From NCBI GenBank assembly GCA_944323785.1, contig CALUTU010000001.1, positions 118,484-182,483 of the forward strand: a stretch of DNA of 64,000 nt. The letters are read 5' to 3'. This DNA is from an uncultured Bacteroidales bacterium (GTDB lineage: Bacteria; Bacteroidota; Bacteroidia; Bacteroidales; UBA932). How positions within the stretch are numbered: the first letter of the stretch is position 1; each line of letters starts with the position of its first letter. Below are positions 1-8,844 of this stretch, piece after piece. The notes under the pieces are model-generated. The model searched no databases and was not told the origin of the DNA. It saw only the letters and a list, made by a program, of their open reading frames with translations. A program made the position numbers and the translations under genes.

Positions 1-1
1 G

Positions 2-589
2 GCCAAGCGGCAGTGGCTTCTGCTGATACTGGTAACCGCCATCATCTACATGATATGCGCCGTGCTCTTCGAGTCGCTGCTGCAGCCGCTGGCCATAATA
101 TCGCTGATACCCGTCTCGTTCATCGGGATATTCCTGGCGTTCAGGCTCACGGAGACCACCTTTGACCAGGGAGGCTTCGCGTCGATGATCATGCTCGCCG
201 GCATCGTGGTCAACGCCGGCATCTACATCGTGAACGAGTACAACCGCATGCCCGCTCACAGACGCAGCTTCATACGGGCCTACAACCACAAGATCATCCC
301 GATATCCCTGACGATACTCTCGACAGTCCTCGGACTCGTGCCCTTCCTGCTCGACGGCAAGGAGGAAGTCTTCTGGTTCGCCTTCGCGATAGGCACCATG
401 GGCGGTATGCTCTTCTCCTATGCGGCGCTTATCGTGCTGCTGCCTATGATTATGCCCGGCAAAGCCATCATTCCACCCGGTTCCGGTGGAAATGGGGAGC
501 CGCGTAGAAAACGAAGCCGAGAAGGGAAACGAGGCTTAGGACGGCACCTGCCAGGTAGGCGTAGGAGAAAGACAGACGCTCCCCTATAA
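2..589 (+). CDS. RND efflux permease, C-terminal part (5' end outside window)
   Basis: This is the C-terminal end of an inner-membrane RND (AcrB/CusA-type) proton-driven efflux permease. The frame is already open at base 2, so the gene begins before the window. Hydrophobic helices, the stretch VVNAGIYIVNEYN (the TM helix after the periplasmic domain) and GLVPFLLDGKEEVFW followed by GTMGGMLFSY are typical of the last transmembrane bundle of this superfamily. The protein ends with an unusual Arg/Lys/Gly-rich tail of about 45 residues. That tail is read through the antisense of the convergent MFS gene (122-bp overlap), so it may come from a lost stop codon or a frameshift. Substrate unknown. Confidence 0.85.
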   Translation, partial: AKRQWLLLILVTAIIYMICAVLFESLLQPLAIISLIPVSFIGIFLAFRLTETTFDQGGFASMIMLAGIVVNAGIYIVNEYNRMPAHRRSFIRAYNHKIIPISLTILSTVLGLVPFLLDGKEEVFWFAFAIGTMGGMLFSYAALIVLLPMIMPGKAIIPPGSGGNGEPRRKRSREGKRGLGRHLPGRRRRKTDAPL

Positions 590-1670
590 TTCCTCCTAAT
601 ACCAGACCGATACCGATGCCTATGTCCCACGAGGTGAGATAGGTTGACGTCGCCGTGCCGCGCTGGTCGTGCCGGCCGAGGTTGACGAACATGGTGTTGA
701 AGGCCGGGAACATCGTACCGAATCCGGCGCCGAGCACCAGTGCCGTGGTATATAGCATGATCTCCGCCGCCCTTATCGAATGAGGCGCCACCCTCTCGCA
801 CAGGAAGAGGCTCAGGAAGCACAGTATCACCGGATAGAACGCGATGTGTATCACCTCCGTGATGTGACCGCGGTCCACCTGTTTGCCCGAGAACAGACGG
901 GACACGGCCAGGCCGACGGCCATGCAGGTGAAGAACAGGCCCGTACCTCCTGTGATACCCATGTGCTTGGCGTACATCGCCACGTAGGTAGTGGTCATGC
1001 CGTAGGGTATCGAGAGCAGCAGCAGGTCTATGCCTAAGGGGATGCCCTTGAGCAGTATGAAACGGTCCAGGGAGATGGCTGTGCGCGGAACCGGCTGCTT
1101 CTTGGGCGTCCTGATGCAGCAGGCGCAGATAAGGCCGGCCATACAGCAGCCCAGGGCGGTGATGAAGATGATGTCGAAGGACACGTGGTCGTGCATGAAC
1201 AGACCGGTCATCGGGCCGAGGGACATGGCTATGTTGTTGGCCAGTCCGTAGTAGCCCACGGCTTCCCCGCGCCGGGACGAGGGCGTGATGTCGATGACTA
1301 TCGTGTTGCCCGCCACCGTCACGGTCCCGAACGAGAATCCGTGCACTATGCGCAGGACGATGAACATCAGCACCGTCCCGGTGACGATATAGCCTCCGAA
1401 AATCAGGGTAAATACTAAAAATGCTATCAGGTACAGCGGCTTGCGGGCAAATGTGTCCAGCAGATAGCCCGAGAACGGACGGACAGCCAGAGCGGCCACC
1501 GTGTAGCAGGCGAGAATCGCTCCCACAGCCCCCTCGGTGACTCCGAACTCTTCTACTAAATAAAACGGGAAAACCGGCATCAGCAGATAGAAGCCGAAAT
1601 ACAGCAGGAAGTTCGCTGCGAGGATGAAGCAGTAGCCGGGAGAGACCAGCCTGTCCTTATGCGGTGTCAT
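468..1670 (-). CDS. MFS transporter, 12-TM
   Basis: A 400-residue major facilitator superfamily permease of the inner membrane. The sequence has about twelve hydrophobic segments, an early acidic loop before the helix EGAVGAILACYTVAALAVRPF and a conserved RRGEAVGYYG loop between TM4 and TM5, as in DHA1-like sugar or drug exporters. Its ATG overlaps the stop codon of the upstream YfhO-type gene by 4 bp (ATGA), so the two are probably cotranscribed and translationally coupled. Its 3' end overlaps the RND gene in convergent orientation. The substrate cannot be told from the sequence. Confidence 0.9.
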   Translation of the reverse strand: MTPHKDRLVSPGYCFILAANFLLYFGFYLLMPVFPFYLVEEFGVTEGAVGAILACYTVAALAVRPFSGYLLDTFARKPLYLIAFLVFTLIFGGYIVTGTVLMFIVLRIVHGFSFGTVTVAGNTIVIDITPSSRRGEAVGYYGLANNIAMSLGPMTGLFMHDHVSFDIIFITALGCCMAGLICACCIRTPKKQPVPRTAISLDRFILLKGIPLGIDLLLLSIPYGMTTTYVAMYAKHMGITGGTGLFFTCMAVGLAVSRLFSGKQVDRGHITEVIHIAFYPVILCFLSLFLCERVAPHSIRAAEIMLYTTALVLGAGFGTMFPAFNTMFVNLGRHDQRGTATSTYLTSWDIGIGIGLVLGGIIGERLSFSYAYLAGAVLSLVSLLGFVFYAAPHFHRNRVE

Positions 1671-4219
1671 CGGGGTTGTCTTTTCTTATGTCCGTAGAAA
1701 AATGAATAAAGGATGCATCCGGCCAGGGCCAGGATGATGGCAAGGGAGGAGGCAAGGGAAATGTTCTTTCCGAGAGTGAAGGAACCGGGGTCATAGACAA
1801 ATTCCACCTCATGGTCCCCCTCGTCTATCAGCAGGGCCCGGAGGGTGTAGTCGGCACGGAGGATGGGAACCTCCTCTCCGTCTATGAATGCCCTCCATCC
1901 GGCAGGGTAGTATATCTCGCTGAAGACCGCCAGTCCGCGGGCAGCGGCGGAGACTTCGTAGCTCAGACGGTTGGGACTGTATTCCTTCAGTACAATGCTT
2001 CCCTCCGCGGCACCGGGATATTCGGCGACAGTACCCTCAGCGGCCTGCGCGTCGAAGATGACGGCCTCCTTTCCGGGGTCAATCTGCCCGAGTGCGGCCA
2101 TCTCCGCATCAGCGGTCGGTGCGGTACGGGAGCGCTCCACGAACCAGGCATTGCCCAGACGCTGTCCGTAGGTCAGGGGATAGCTGTTGCCGTCGATGAC
2201 GATATACTTGGTGTTGAGCATGGCCAGGACAGGATAGTATTGCAGGCCTTCCTCCAGATCGGCGATTGTGGAGGCCGTGGGGATGACGGCATTGATATCC
2301 GAAGCCAGGCGGCTCATCTCCGGAGCGATATGGAAATCTATCAGATCCTGATACCGCTGGAGCTTGGCAGGGCTGTATCCGCCTATGGTCTTGTGGTGGT
2401 AGCTGACGATAGCGTCGTTGAAGGTATTGACGCTCAGGTCGAGGACGCGGTAGGAGAGGTCGGTGTCCTGATGTATGGCATTGTCCACCGGACGGGGATT
2501 GAACTGGGCATCGAAATTGCGCACGGTGACAAAATGCTCCTTGTTGAGATACCGCTTGTCCACTCCCCACAGGTCCGCGAGAAGCAGGACTCCTATAACT
2601 GCCACGGCCGGCAGAGCCTTCAGCTTCCTCTTCCATGCGGCGAGGAACACACCTGCCGCAAGGACAATGAATATCAGAGAGCGGAAGGCATCGGCCCGCA
2701 GAAGGCTGCGGCGGTCGTCCTGGAGAGCACTGATGAGCAGGTCATTGGCCCCGAATACGGCTGCATCGCTCGCCGAGGAGAAGTCACCGGCCAGACCCGG
2801 GAAGAGGGCGAAGAGCAGGGATATGCCGCCGGTAACCCCGAGGGCGGTCAGCAGGCCGTTCCTTATCTTCTTCTCCGGGAGAGGTTCCTTGCCGAAAAGG
2901 GCGGCATTGAGACCGAGAATGCCCATCAGCGGGACGGTCACCTGGAGGATGACCAGAATCATGGAAACGGTGCGGAACTTATTGTACATAGGGGCATACT
3001 TGAAGAACAGCTCGGAGAACCACATGAAATGCGAGCCCCAGGCCAGCAGCAGGGCCAGGACCGAAACTCCGGCTATCCACCATTTGTAGCGGCCGCGGAT
3101 AACGCAGAGGCCGAATACGAAGAGGAAAAGAGACACGGCACCGAGATACATCGGGCCGGCGGTAAAAGGCTGCGGTCCCCAGTAAAGGGGCATGCCCTTG
3201 CGAAGGGACTCGATATTGGATGCGCCCATTGACTGCAGGGCCTTGTAGGTAGCCGACCCGCGGGAAAGCTCACCGGAGGATGCACCGCCGTTGAAGTTGG
3301 GAATAAGCAGATTGGGCACCTCATTGATGCCGTATGACCAGGCCGTCGCATAATCCAGCTTGAGGCCGTCACCGGTCTGGTTGTGCTCGTCGTGGGTCAG
3401 TTCCGAGCCCCCGCGCATGGTGTACTCCGCGTATTCGTAGGTGGGCAGCAGCTTGTTGGCGTTGGTGGCGATGCCCAGCAGGCCGCCGACCAGCACCAGG
3501 ACGGAGGCCATGAGCCAGCGGCCCAGCGGTGTCTCGCGGAAAGGAGGCGTCGCGGCCTTCATTTTCCTCTGGGCCACAACCGCCCCGCACAGCTCCGCGA
3601 TGGCGTAACCGAAGACGATGAACGCCAGATAGTATGTAATCTGAGGATGATTGGCCTTTATCTGAAAGCTCAGGGCGAGGGCGAAGAATACCGCACCGAG
3701 GAGGGCCTTGCGCCGGTAGGCATAGACCAGAGCCGCCAGCACCCAGGGCATGAATGCGATAGCCACCATCTTGGTATTGTGCCCGACCTGGATAATCTGC
3801 ATGTTGTAGGAGCAGAAAGTCACCGCAATGGCCCCGACCGCCGAAAGCCAGGGATTGACCCCGAAGGCCAGGAACAGCAGGAAGCCTCCGAGCAGCGAGA
3901 TGATCAGATAGCTGGGCGGACGCTGCCCCCAGAAAAGCAGGTCGTAGAGCGGAGTCGTCGCGTCACCCTTGTACGGCACGGATATCTGTGTCGCAGGCAT
4001 CCCGCCAAACATCGAGCCGGTCCACAGTGCCGGGTCGTCCGGATGCCCCTCATTCCATTCCAGTATCTCGTGCGACATTCCCTTCCATGAAGAGATATCC
4101 GACTGGTCCACCACCTTGCCCTGCAGCACCTGAGGCGCATAGGCATACGCAATCACTACAAACCCCACCACGATAAGCACATACGGCAGGGCCTTCCTGA
4201 GTATTTCATTTATCTTCAT
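1667..4219 (-). CDS. YfhO-family polytopic membrane protein
   Basis: An 850-residue inner-membrane protein with an N-terminal TM helix (about residues 12-30), a long periplasmic loop, around ten further helices, a large extracytoplasmic C-terminal domain and a last TM helix followed by a basic tail. This architecture, with the early motif EWNEGHPDDPALWTGSMFGGMPA and a C-terminal segment VFSEIYYPAGWRAFIDGEEV, matches the YfhO family (GT-C-like fold). Some Gram-positive members glycosylate lipoteichoic acid; in Bacteroidota the role is undefined, and glycolipid or glycan modification is only an inference. A TATATTTG element at 4257-4264 on the same strand gives a leader of about 30 nt. Confidence 0.85.
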   Translation of the reverse strand: MKINEILRKALPYVLIVVGFVVIAYAYAPQVLQGKVVDQSDISSWKGMSHEILEWNEGHPDDPALWTGSMFGGMPATQISVPYKGDATTPLYDLLFWGQRPPSYLIISLLGGFLLFLAFGVNPWLSAVGAIAVTFCSYNMQIIQVGHNTKMVAIAFMPWVLAALVYAYRRKALLGAVFFALALSFQIKANHPQITYYLAFIVFGYAIAELCGAVVAQRKMKAATPPFRETPLGRWLMASVLVLVGGLLGIATNANKLLPTYEYAEYTMRGGSELTHDEHNQTGDGLKLDYATAWSYGINEVPNLLIPNFNGGASSGELSRGSATYKALQSMGASNIESLRKGMPLYWGPQPFTAGPMYLGAVSLFLFVFGLCVIRGRYKWWIAGVSVLALLLAWGSHFMWFSELFFKYAPMYNKFRTVSMILVILQVTVPLMGILGLNAALFGKEPLPEKKIRNGLLTALGVTGGISLLFALFPGLAGDFSSASDAAVFGANDLLISALQDDRRSLLRADAFRSLIFIVLAAGVFLAAWKRKLKALPAVAVIGVLLLADLWGVDKRYLNKEHFVTVRNFDAQFNPRPVDNAIHQDTDLSYRVLDLSVNTFNDAIVSYHHKTIGGYSPAKLQRYQDLIDFHIAPEMSRLASDINAVIPTASTIADLEEGLQYYPVLAMLNTKYIVIDGNSYPLTYGQRLGNAWFVERSRTAPTADAEMAALGQIDPGKEAVIFDAQAAEGTVAEYPGAAEGSIVLKEYSPNRLSYEVSAAARGLAVFSEIYYPAGWRAFIDGEEVPILRADYTLRALLIDEGDHEVEFVYDPGSFTLGKNISLASSLAIILALAGCILYSFFYGHKKRQPR

Positions 4220-4256
4220 CGTATTCCGTTTTTCCGTCGAAAGTTATTGCAACTTG

Positions 4257-4264
4257 CAAATATA
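4257..4264 (-). promoter_or_regulatory. Bacteroidota-type -7 element of the YfhO-type gene
   Basis: On the minus strand this reads TATATTTG, matching the TAnnTTTG consensus of the primary sigma factor of Bacteroidota. It lies about 38 bp before the start codon at 4219. No convincing TTTG -33 element is seen. Confidence 0.55.
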
Positions 4265-4381
4265 CTCTTTTTCCATATAAACGCGCATATTCTCAACCAC
4301 CAGTATTGCCCTTCACTCCACCGTCACCTCCAGCATCACCCCCACCGTCACCCACTTCCCACTCCTTCGGAAGGAGTCGGA

Positions 4382-4624
4382 TTTTCCCGCATTATAACCG
4401 ACACCACATTCACCAACATTGTGTGCGAGGACAGCTCCGGAGCTCTGCTCACCCCTGCCACTCCACTGCTGCACGGTACCATGAGACAGCACCTGCTGGA
4501 CTCCGGCCTCCTCCGCGAAGCCGATATCCGTCCCGAGGACCTTCCCCGCTTCCCCCGCATCCACCTCATCAATGCCATGAACGGGCTCGGAGACCTGATA
4601 ATAAACGCCAACGTCTACAAATAG
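4382..4624 (+). pseudogene. Remnant of a class IV aminotransferase / aminodeoxychorismate lyase (pabC-like)
   Basis: This open frame encodes only the C-terminal third of a PLP fold-type IV enzyme. The hallmark string IITDTTFTNIV is followed by LLTPATPLLHGTMRQHLLDSG, an IRPEDL stretch and IHLINAMNGL, in the same order as in aminodeoxychorismate lyases and branched-chain aminotransferases. The N-terminal half with the catalytic lysine is missing; upstream the frame is a low-complexity His/Pro-rich stretch with no family likeness. The stop codon lies inside the first unit of the 23-bp repeat array that precedes the next gene, so both ends of the remnant look rearranged. Probably non-functional; pabC identity is likely but not proven. 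Confidence 0.75.
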
Positions 4625-4679
4625 CCGAAAATTTTTCCGACAAATAACCGAAAAATTTTCCGACAAATAACCGAATTTG
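4617..4679 (+). repeat. 23-bp tandem repeat (about 2.7 units) before a DUF4143 ATPase gene
   Basis: Units start at 4617, 4640 and 4663. Each begins ACAAATA(A/G)CCGAA; the central halves are CCGAAAATTTTTCCG (4625-4639) and CCGAAAAATTTTCCG (4648-4662). From 4625 to 4670 the two copies differ at one base in 23. The third unit is partial and runs into the promoter. The array sits where -33 and activator or operator sequences would lie. Confidence 0.85.
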
Positions 4680-4680
4680 C

Positions 4681-4688
4681 TATCTTTG
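4681..4688 (+). promoter_or_regulatory. -7 element of the first DUF4143 ATPase gene
   Basis: TATCTTTG matches TAnnTTTG and is followed 25 bp later by the ATG at 4714. The tandem repeats end immediately upstream, and the T-run of the second unit (4656-4659) falls near the expected -33 position. Confidence 0.6.
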
Positions 4689-4713
4689 CTGCAGTAAAAC
4701 TCTGATATTCATT

Positions 4714-5988
4714 ATGTATTATAGAAAAAGAGCGGCAGACGCACTTCTTGCAAGGAAACTGGCAGGTAAAGGGGCTGTATTGATAGAAGGCCCAAAATGG
4801 TGCGGGAAAACGACCACTGCTGAACAGCAAGCGGCCAGCACCATCTATATGGATGATCCTCAGCATATTGAGCAGAATAAAATACGGGCGGATATCAATC
4901 CGTCACTGTTACTGCAAGGCAAGACTCCAAGGTTGATCGATGAATGGCAGATTGCTCCCAAGTTATGGGATGCTGTAAGATATGAGGCTGATCATAGAGA
5001 CGGAACAGGCCACTTCATATTGACCGGTTCATCCCTTCCCGTTGACAACAAGGATATTCAGCATTCCGGAACAGGACGTTTCGCTTGGCTCAGAATGCGC
5101 CCTATGGCATTGTACGAGTCTGGAGAATCTTCCGGAGATATAAGCCTGGAAGACCTGTTCTCAGCCCCCGGAAGCATCTATGCTGAAAATCGTCTTTCAA
5201 TGGAAGACATAGCGTTTCTGATATGCCGTGGCGGATGGCCGAAAGCCATTGACCAAAATAAAGACATCGCACTGGACCAGTCATTTGATTACTGCGATGC
5301 CATTACCAACAGGGATATATCCAAGGTAGACAACATCAACCGCAACCCAGAGCGTGTGAAAAGGCTTATGCGCTCATACGCACGCCTTCAAGGCTCACAG
5401 GCGTCTTACGAGACCATTTGCGCCGATATCAAATCCAATGACACAACCACATTGGACTCTGATACAGTTGCCGCATATATCACCGCTCTCGGCAGACTGT
5501 TTGTAATAGAGGAGGCGCAGGCATGGAATCCCAATCTAAGGTCAAAAACTGCAATACGTACTTCTGCCACAAGATACTATATTGATCCGTCAATAGGTAC
5601 GGCAATACTTCAGACAGGCCCGGAGGAACTTCTGGCAGACATCAAGACCATGGGACTTTTTTTCGAGACTTTATGTATGCGTGACCTGCGTACCTACGCA
5701 GAGGCACTTATGGGAACTGTATACCATTATCGTGACTCATCCGGGCTGGAATGTGATGCGGTGGTGCATCTGCGCAACGGCTCCTACGGTCTGGTAGAGA
5801 TAAAGCTGGGCGGCACACATCTTATATCCGAAGGATGCAGGACTCTTAAAACCCTAAGTGAGCGCATAGACACTGACAGAATGAAAGCCCCCTCATTCCT
5901 GATGGTTCTTACCGGAATCGGGGATATAGCTTACAGACGGAAAGAGGACGGCATCTACATTGTCCCCATCGGTTGCCTGAAGCAATAG
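4714..5988 (+). CDS. AAA+ ATPase with DUF4143 (nuclease-like) C-terminal domain
   Basis: A 424-residue member of the AAA_14/DUF4143 ATPases, which are numerous in gut Bacteroidales and have no settled function. The Walker A loop GPKWCGKT is at residues 26-33, a Walker B-type LIDEWQ at 74-79 and a sensor-like ILTGSS follows. The C-terminal part keeps a PD-(D/E)xK-like pattern: D348, E362 and K364 (EIK). It stands alone between opposing genes, behind a repeat-laden promoter, and its 3' end is 5 bp from a convergent exporter gene. Codon use is more AT-rich than in the flanking genes, which fits acquired DNA. A role in mobile-element or defence biology is speculation. Confidence 0.85.
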   Translation: MYYRKRAADALLARKLAGKGAVLIEGPKWCGKTTTAEQQAASTIYMDDPQHIEQNKIRADINPSLLLQGKTPRLIDEWQIAPKLWDAVRYEADHRDGTGHFILTGSSLPVDNKDIQHSGTGRFAWLRMRPMALYESGESSGDISLEDLFSAPGSIYAENRLSMEDIAFLICRGGWPKAIDQNKDIALDQSFDYCDAITNRDISKVDNINRNPERVKRLMRSYARLQGSQASYETICADIKSNDTTTLDSDTVAAYITALGRLFVIEEAQAWNPNLRSKTAIRTSATRYYIDPSIGTAILQTGPEELLADIKTMGLFFETLCMRDLRTYAEALMGTVYHYRDSSGLECDAVVHLRNGSYGLVEIKLGGTHLISEGCRTLKTLSERIDTDRMKAPSFLMVLTGIGDIAYRRKEDGIYIVPIGCLKQ

Positions 5989-5993
5989 CGGAA

Positions 5994-7373
5994 CTATCTG
6001 GAACGAAGACGGAGAAAGGAGAAGAAGGCGGCGCAGACGACCAGTATGCCGGCAAGGAGCATCGCGTCATGCGGAGCCTTGTCTCCGAAGAGGTGGAAGA
6101 ATAGGGCGACGAGAGCTGCGCCGGTGGCCTGGCCTGTCAGGCGGGCGGTGGAGAGCATGCCGCTTGCACTGCCGGCCCGGTGGTTGGGCGCGGAGCTCAG
6201 GAGCAGATGGTTGTTGGGCGACTGGAAGAATCCGAAACCGGCGCCGCAGAGGGCGAGTCTCCAGCCGAGGGCAAAGGGGGAGGCATCCGCCGGCATCTGC
6301 GAGAGCAGGAAGCAGCCGGCACTCATAAGCAGCAGACCGAAACCACCTAACAGGCCCGGGTGGATCTTGCCGCTCAGCGAGCCGGACAGAGGCGCCACGA
6401 ACATCACTATGAACGGCCAGGCGGTCATTACGGCACCGGTCTCCACGGGATTCATCCCGAAGGTATGCAGCAGCATGAAAGGCATACCGACCAGCACCAT
6501 CATCTGGGCCGTATAGGAGACAATGCTGGTGACCACCGACATGGAAAATGCCGGAATACGCAGCAGGTCAAAGGGCAGCATCGGGTATCTGCGGCGGAGC
6601 TGACTGCGGATATACAGGAAACCCAGTGCGAGCAGCACGGCAGCTGCCACAGCTACGACCGCAGGACTGACATCGTGCGAATACATCTCGATGCAGCCTA
6701 TGAGAAGGCCGAATACGGCGGCGTTGAGAAGGGCGTCCCCGACATGGAAACGGCGTCCGACGATATGAGTGGGATTGTCAGGGAGGAAACGCCACCCCAT
6801 CAGGAATGTCACTATCCCCACCGGGATATTGATGGCGAACAGCCATGGCCAGGAGGCGAAAGACAGTATGGCGGCCGCTATCGACGGACCGGACACGGCC
6901 GACAGGGCCACCACGGTAGCATTGATTCCCACCCCCTTGCCGAAATGCCGCCTGGGAAACACCAGTTTGGCCACGGAGGTATTGACACTCATCATCATCG
7001 CCGCCCCAAGCCCCTGGAATGCCCTGGATGCCACGAGCATAAGCAGACTGTGTGAAACCGTGCAGAAAACGGATGCCACCGTAAACACGGCCACTCCCGA
7101 CAGATACACTTTTTTATAGCTGTACAGCTCCCCGAGTGTCGAGAACGGCAGCAGGGCCATCATCACCACGAGCTGGAAAGCATTGACCACCCATATCGAA
7201 TCAGCAGGCGAGACACCGAGTCCCTGCGCTATCACCGGCAGGGCCACATTGCAGATATTGCCGTCCACCACCGACAGGAAGATGCCGCACCACACCGCGC
7301 CCATGGCATAGAAAAGCTGCGGCCTGTGCAGACCGTCCCACTCCAGATTGCCGGTGATCCTTTCTTCTTCCAT
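5994..7373 (-). CDS. DHA2-type MFS drug exporter, copy 1
   Basis: A 459-residue multidrug-type MFS antiporter of the inner membrane. It has the motif D-G-N-I-C-N-V-A-L-P in TM1, the antiporter motif C-like region (GPSIAAAI in TM5) and the FFQSPNN-HLLLSSAP segment late in the protein. The start at 7373 (MEEERIT) is preferred over an ATG at 7394, because a TACATTTG promoter element overlaps the latter. It is a close paralogue of the next gene upstream (7407-8804); the two share most residues over the first 100 positions. The 33-bp gap between them has its own promoter-like sequence. Confidence 0.88.
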   Translation of the reverse strand: MEEERITGNLEWDGLHRPQLFYAMGAVWCGIFLSVVDGNICNVALPVIAQGLGVSPADSIWVVNAFQLVVMMALLPFSTLGELYSYKKVYLSGVAVFTVASVFCTVSHSLLMLVASRAFQGLGAAMMMSVNTSVAKLVFPRRHFGKGVGINATVVALSAVSGPSIAAAILSFASWPWLFAINIPVGIVTFLMGWRFLPDNPTHIVGRRFHVGDALLNAAVFGLLIGCIEMYSHDVSPAVVAVAAAVLLALGFLYIRSQLRRRYPMLPFDLLRIPAFSMSVVTSIVSYTAQMMVLVGMPFMLLHTFGMNPVETGAVMTAWPFIVMFVAPLSGSLSGKIHPGLLGGFGLLLMSAGCFLLSQMPADASPFALGWRLALCGAGFGFFQSPNNHLLLSSAPNHRAGSASGMLSTARLTGQATGAALVALFFHLFGDKAPHDAMLLAGILVVCAAFFSFLRLRSR

Positions 7374-7391
7374 TTTACTGCGTGACTTCGG

Positions 7392-7399
7392 CAAATGTA
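7392..7399 (-). promoter_or_regulatory. -7 element before DHA2 exporter copy 1
   Basis: Minus-strand TACATTTG, about 19 bp before the start at 7373. The surrounding string CGGCAAATGTAC (plus strand) recurs before the paralogous gene at 8811-8821, so the promoter region was probably duplicated with the gene. Confidence 0.5.
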
Positions 7400-7406
7400 C
7401 GCAAAT

Positions 7407-8804
7407 TTACTTTACGGGAGAACGCAGCCCGAGGCGGCTGACAGAGGAAAGGGCGCCGCAGATGGTAAGAATGCCGGCCAGGAGCATGGCATCGTGGGGA
7501 GCACCGTCCCCGAAAAGATGGAAGAAGAGGGCGACGAGGGCCGCACCGGTGGACTGGCCTACGAGGCGGGCCGTTGCAAGCATGCCTCCCGCACTGCCGG
7601 CACGGTGGTTGGGCGCGGAACTCAGAAGCATGTGGTTGTTGGGCGACTGGAAGAAACCGAATCCGGCCCCGCACATCATCAGCCGCCATGCGATGTCCAG
7701 ATGCGAGGCATTCTCAGGAATAAATGCAAGCAGGAAACAGCCGGCACTCATCAGCAGCAGACCGAAACATCCCAGCACTCCGGGATGCACCCTGCCTATG
7801 AGCGAGCCGGCCAGCGGGGCCACGAACACGATGACCAGCGGCCAGGAAGTCATCAGCAGTCCGGTCTCTACGGCATTCATCCCGAAAGTATGCAGGAGCA
7901 TGAACGGTATGGCCACCATTGCCGTCATCTGGGCCGTGAAAGAGATGATACTGGTGAGCACCGACATCGAGAATACGGGGATACGGAGCAGGTCGAACGG
8001 CAGCATGGGCCAGCTGCGGCGGAGCTGGGTCCGCACGTAGATACTGCCCAGGACAACCAGCAGGGCGACCCCGACAAGCACCGTAACAGACTTCGCCCCG
8101 TGCGAATACATCTCGATGCAGCCTATCAGCAGGCCGAATACGGCGGCATTGAGCAGGCCGTCCCGGATATTGAAATGCCGTCCCTCGATGTGGGTAGGAT
8201 TGTCCGGCAGATGCTTGAATGCCATGAAGAACGTCACTATTCCCACCGGAATGTTGATTGCGAAGAGCCAGGGCCAGGAGGCGAACGAAAGAATACCTGC
8301 CGCAACCGTAGGACCGGCCACCGAGGCAAGGGCCACCACCGTGGCGTTAAGCCCCACTCCCCTGCCCAGGTACTTTTTGGGATAGGTGATTTTCACAAGA
8401 GTGGTATTGACACTCATCATCATCGCCGCACCCAGCCCCTGAAACGCCCTTGAGGCAACCAGGAGCGGCAGCGTATGCGACAGGGCGCAGAACAGCGAGC
8501 CGACGGTGAACAGCACCGTCCCCGAGACATACACCCGCTTGTAGCTCAGCAGCTCTCCGATGGAGGAAAACGACAGCAGGGTCATCATGATCACCAGCTG
8601 GAACGAGTTGACCACCCAGATGGAGTCCGCAGACGACACCCCCAGCTCCTGCGAGATGGTAGGCAGGGCCACATTGCAGATATTGCCGTCCATCACCGAG
8701 AGAAAAATCCCGCACCACAGCGAGGCCACCGCATAGTAAATCTTCGGGCGGGACAGACCGTCCCACTCCAGATTGCCGGTGATGTGCTCTGCATTATTAT
8801 TCAT
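7407..8804 (-). CDS. DHA2-type MFS drug exporter, copy 2
   Basis: A 465-residue paralogue of the neighbouring exporter, with the same ITGNLEWDG start region, the DGNICNVALP motif, the GPTVAAGILSF motif C-like helix and the FFQSPNNHMLLSSAP segment. It is expected to export small hydrophobic compounds by proton antiport; the substrate is unknown. The start at 8804 (MNNNAEH) is chosen because the longer frame from 8831 runs through a TACATTTG element at 8813-8820. That element leaves a leader of only a few nucleotides, so a promoter farther upstream remains possible. Confidence 0.88.
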   Translation of the reverse strand: MNNNAEHITGNLEWDGLSRPKIYYAVASLWCGIFLSVMDGNICNVALPTISQELGVSSADSIWVVNSFQLVIMMTLLSFSSIGELLSYKRVYVSGTVLFTVGSLFCALSHTLPLLVASRAFQGLGAAMMMSVNTTLVKITYPKKYLGRGVGLNATVVALASVAGPTVAAGILSFASWPWLFAINIPVGIVTFFMAFKHLPDNPTHIEGRHFNIRDGLLNAAVFGLLIGCIEMYSHGAKSVTVLVGVALLVVLGSIYVRTQLRRSWPMLPFDLLRIPVFSMSVLTSIISFTAQMTAMVAIPFMLLHTFGMNAVETGLLMTSWPLVIVFVAPLAGSLIGRVHPGVLGCFGLLLMSAGCFLLAFIPENASHLDIAWRLMMCGAGFGFFQSPNNHMLLSSAPNHRAGSAGGMLATARLVGQSTGAALVALFFHLFGDGAPHDAMLLAGILTICGALSSVSRLGLRSPVK

Positions 8805-8812
8805 AACGGCGG

Positions 8813-8820
8813 CAAATGTA
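8813..8820 (-). promoter_or_regulatory. -7-like element before DHA2 exporter copy 2
   Basis: Minus-strand TACATTTG in the same context as at 7392-7399. It ends 8 bp before the ATG, so a transcript from here would be almost leaderless. Confidence 0.4.
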
Positions 8821-8844
8821 CACAAAATCATGGCAATTGCTTAT

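Noticed and set aside
1811-3232. Long plus-strand open frame (473 codons) opposite the YfhO-type gene
   Set aside because: It is antisense to a well-supported membrane protein gene and its product is a low-complexity shadow with no family features.
4361-4377. Stem-loop ACTCCTT-CGG-AAGGAGT as a terminator
   Set aside because: There is no T-run on either side, and no gene ends just before it.
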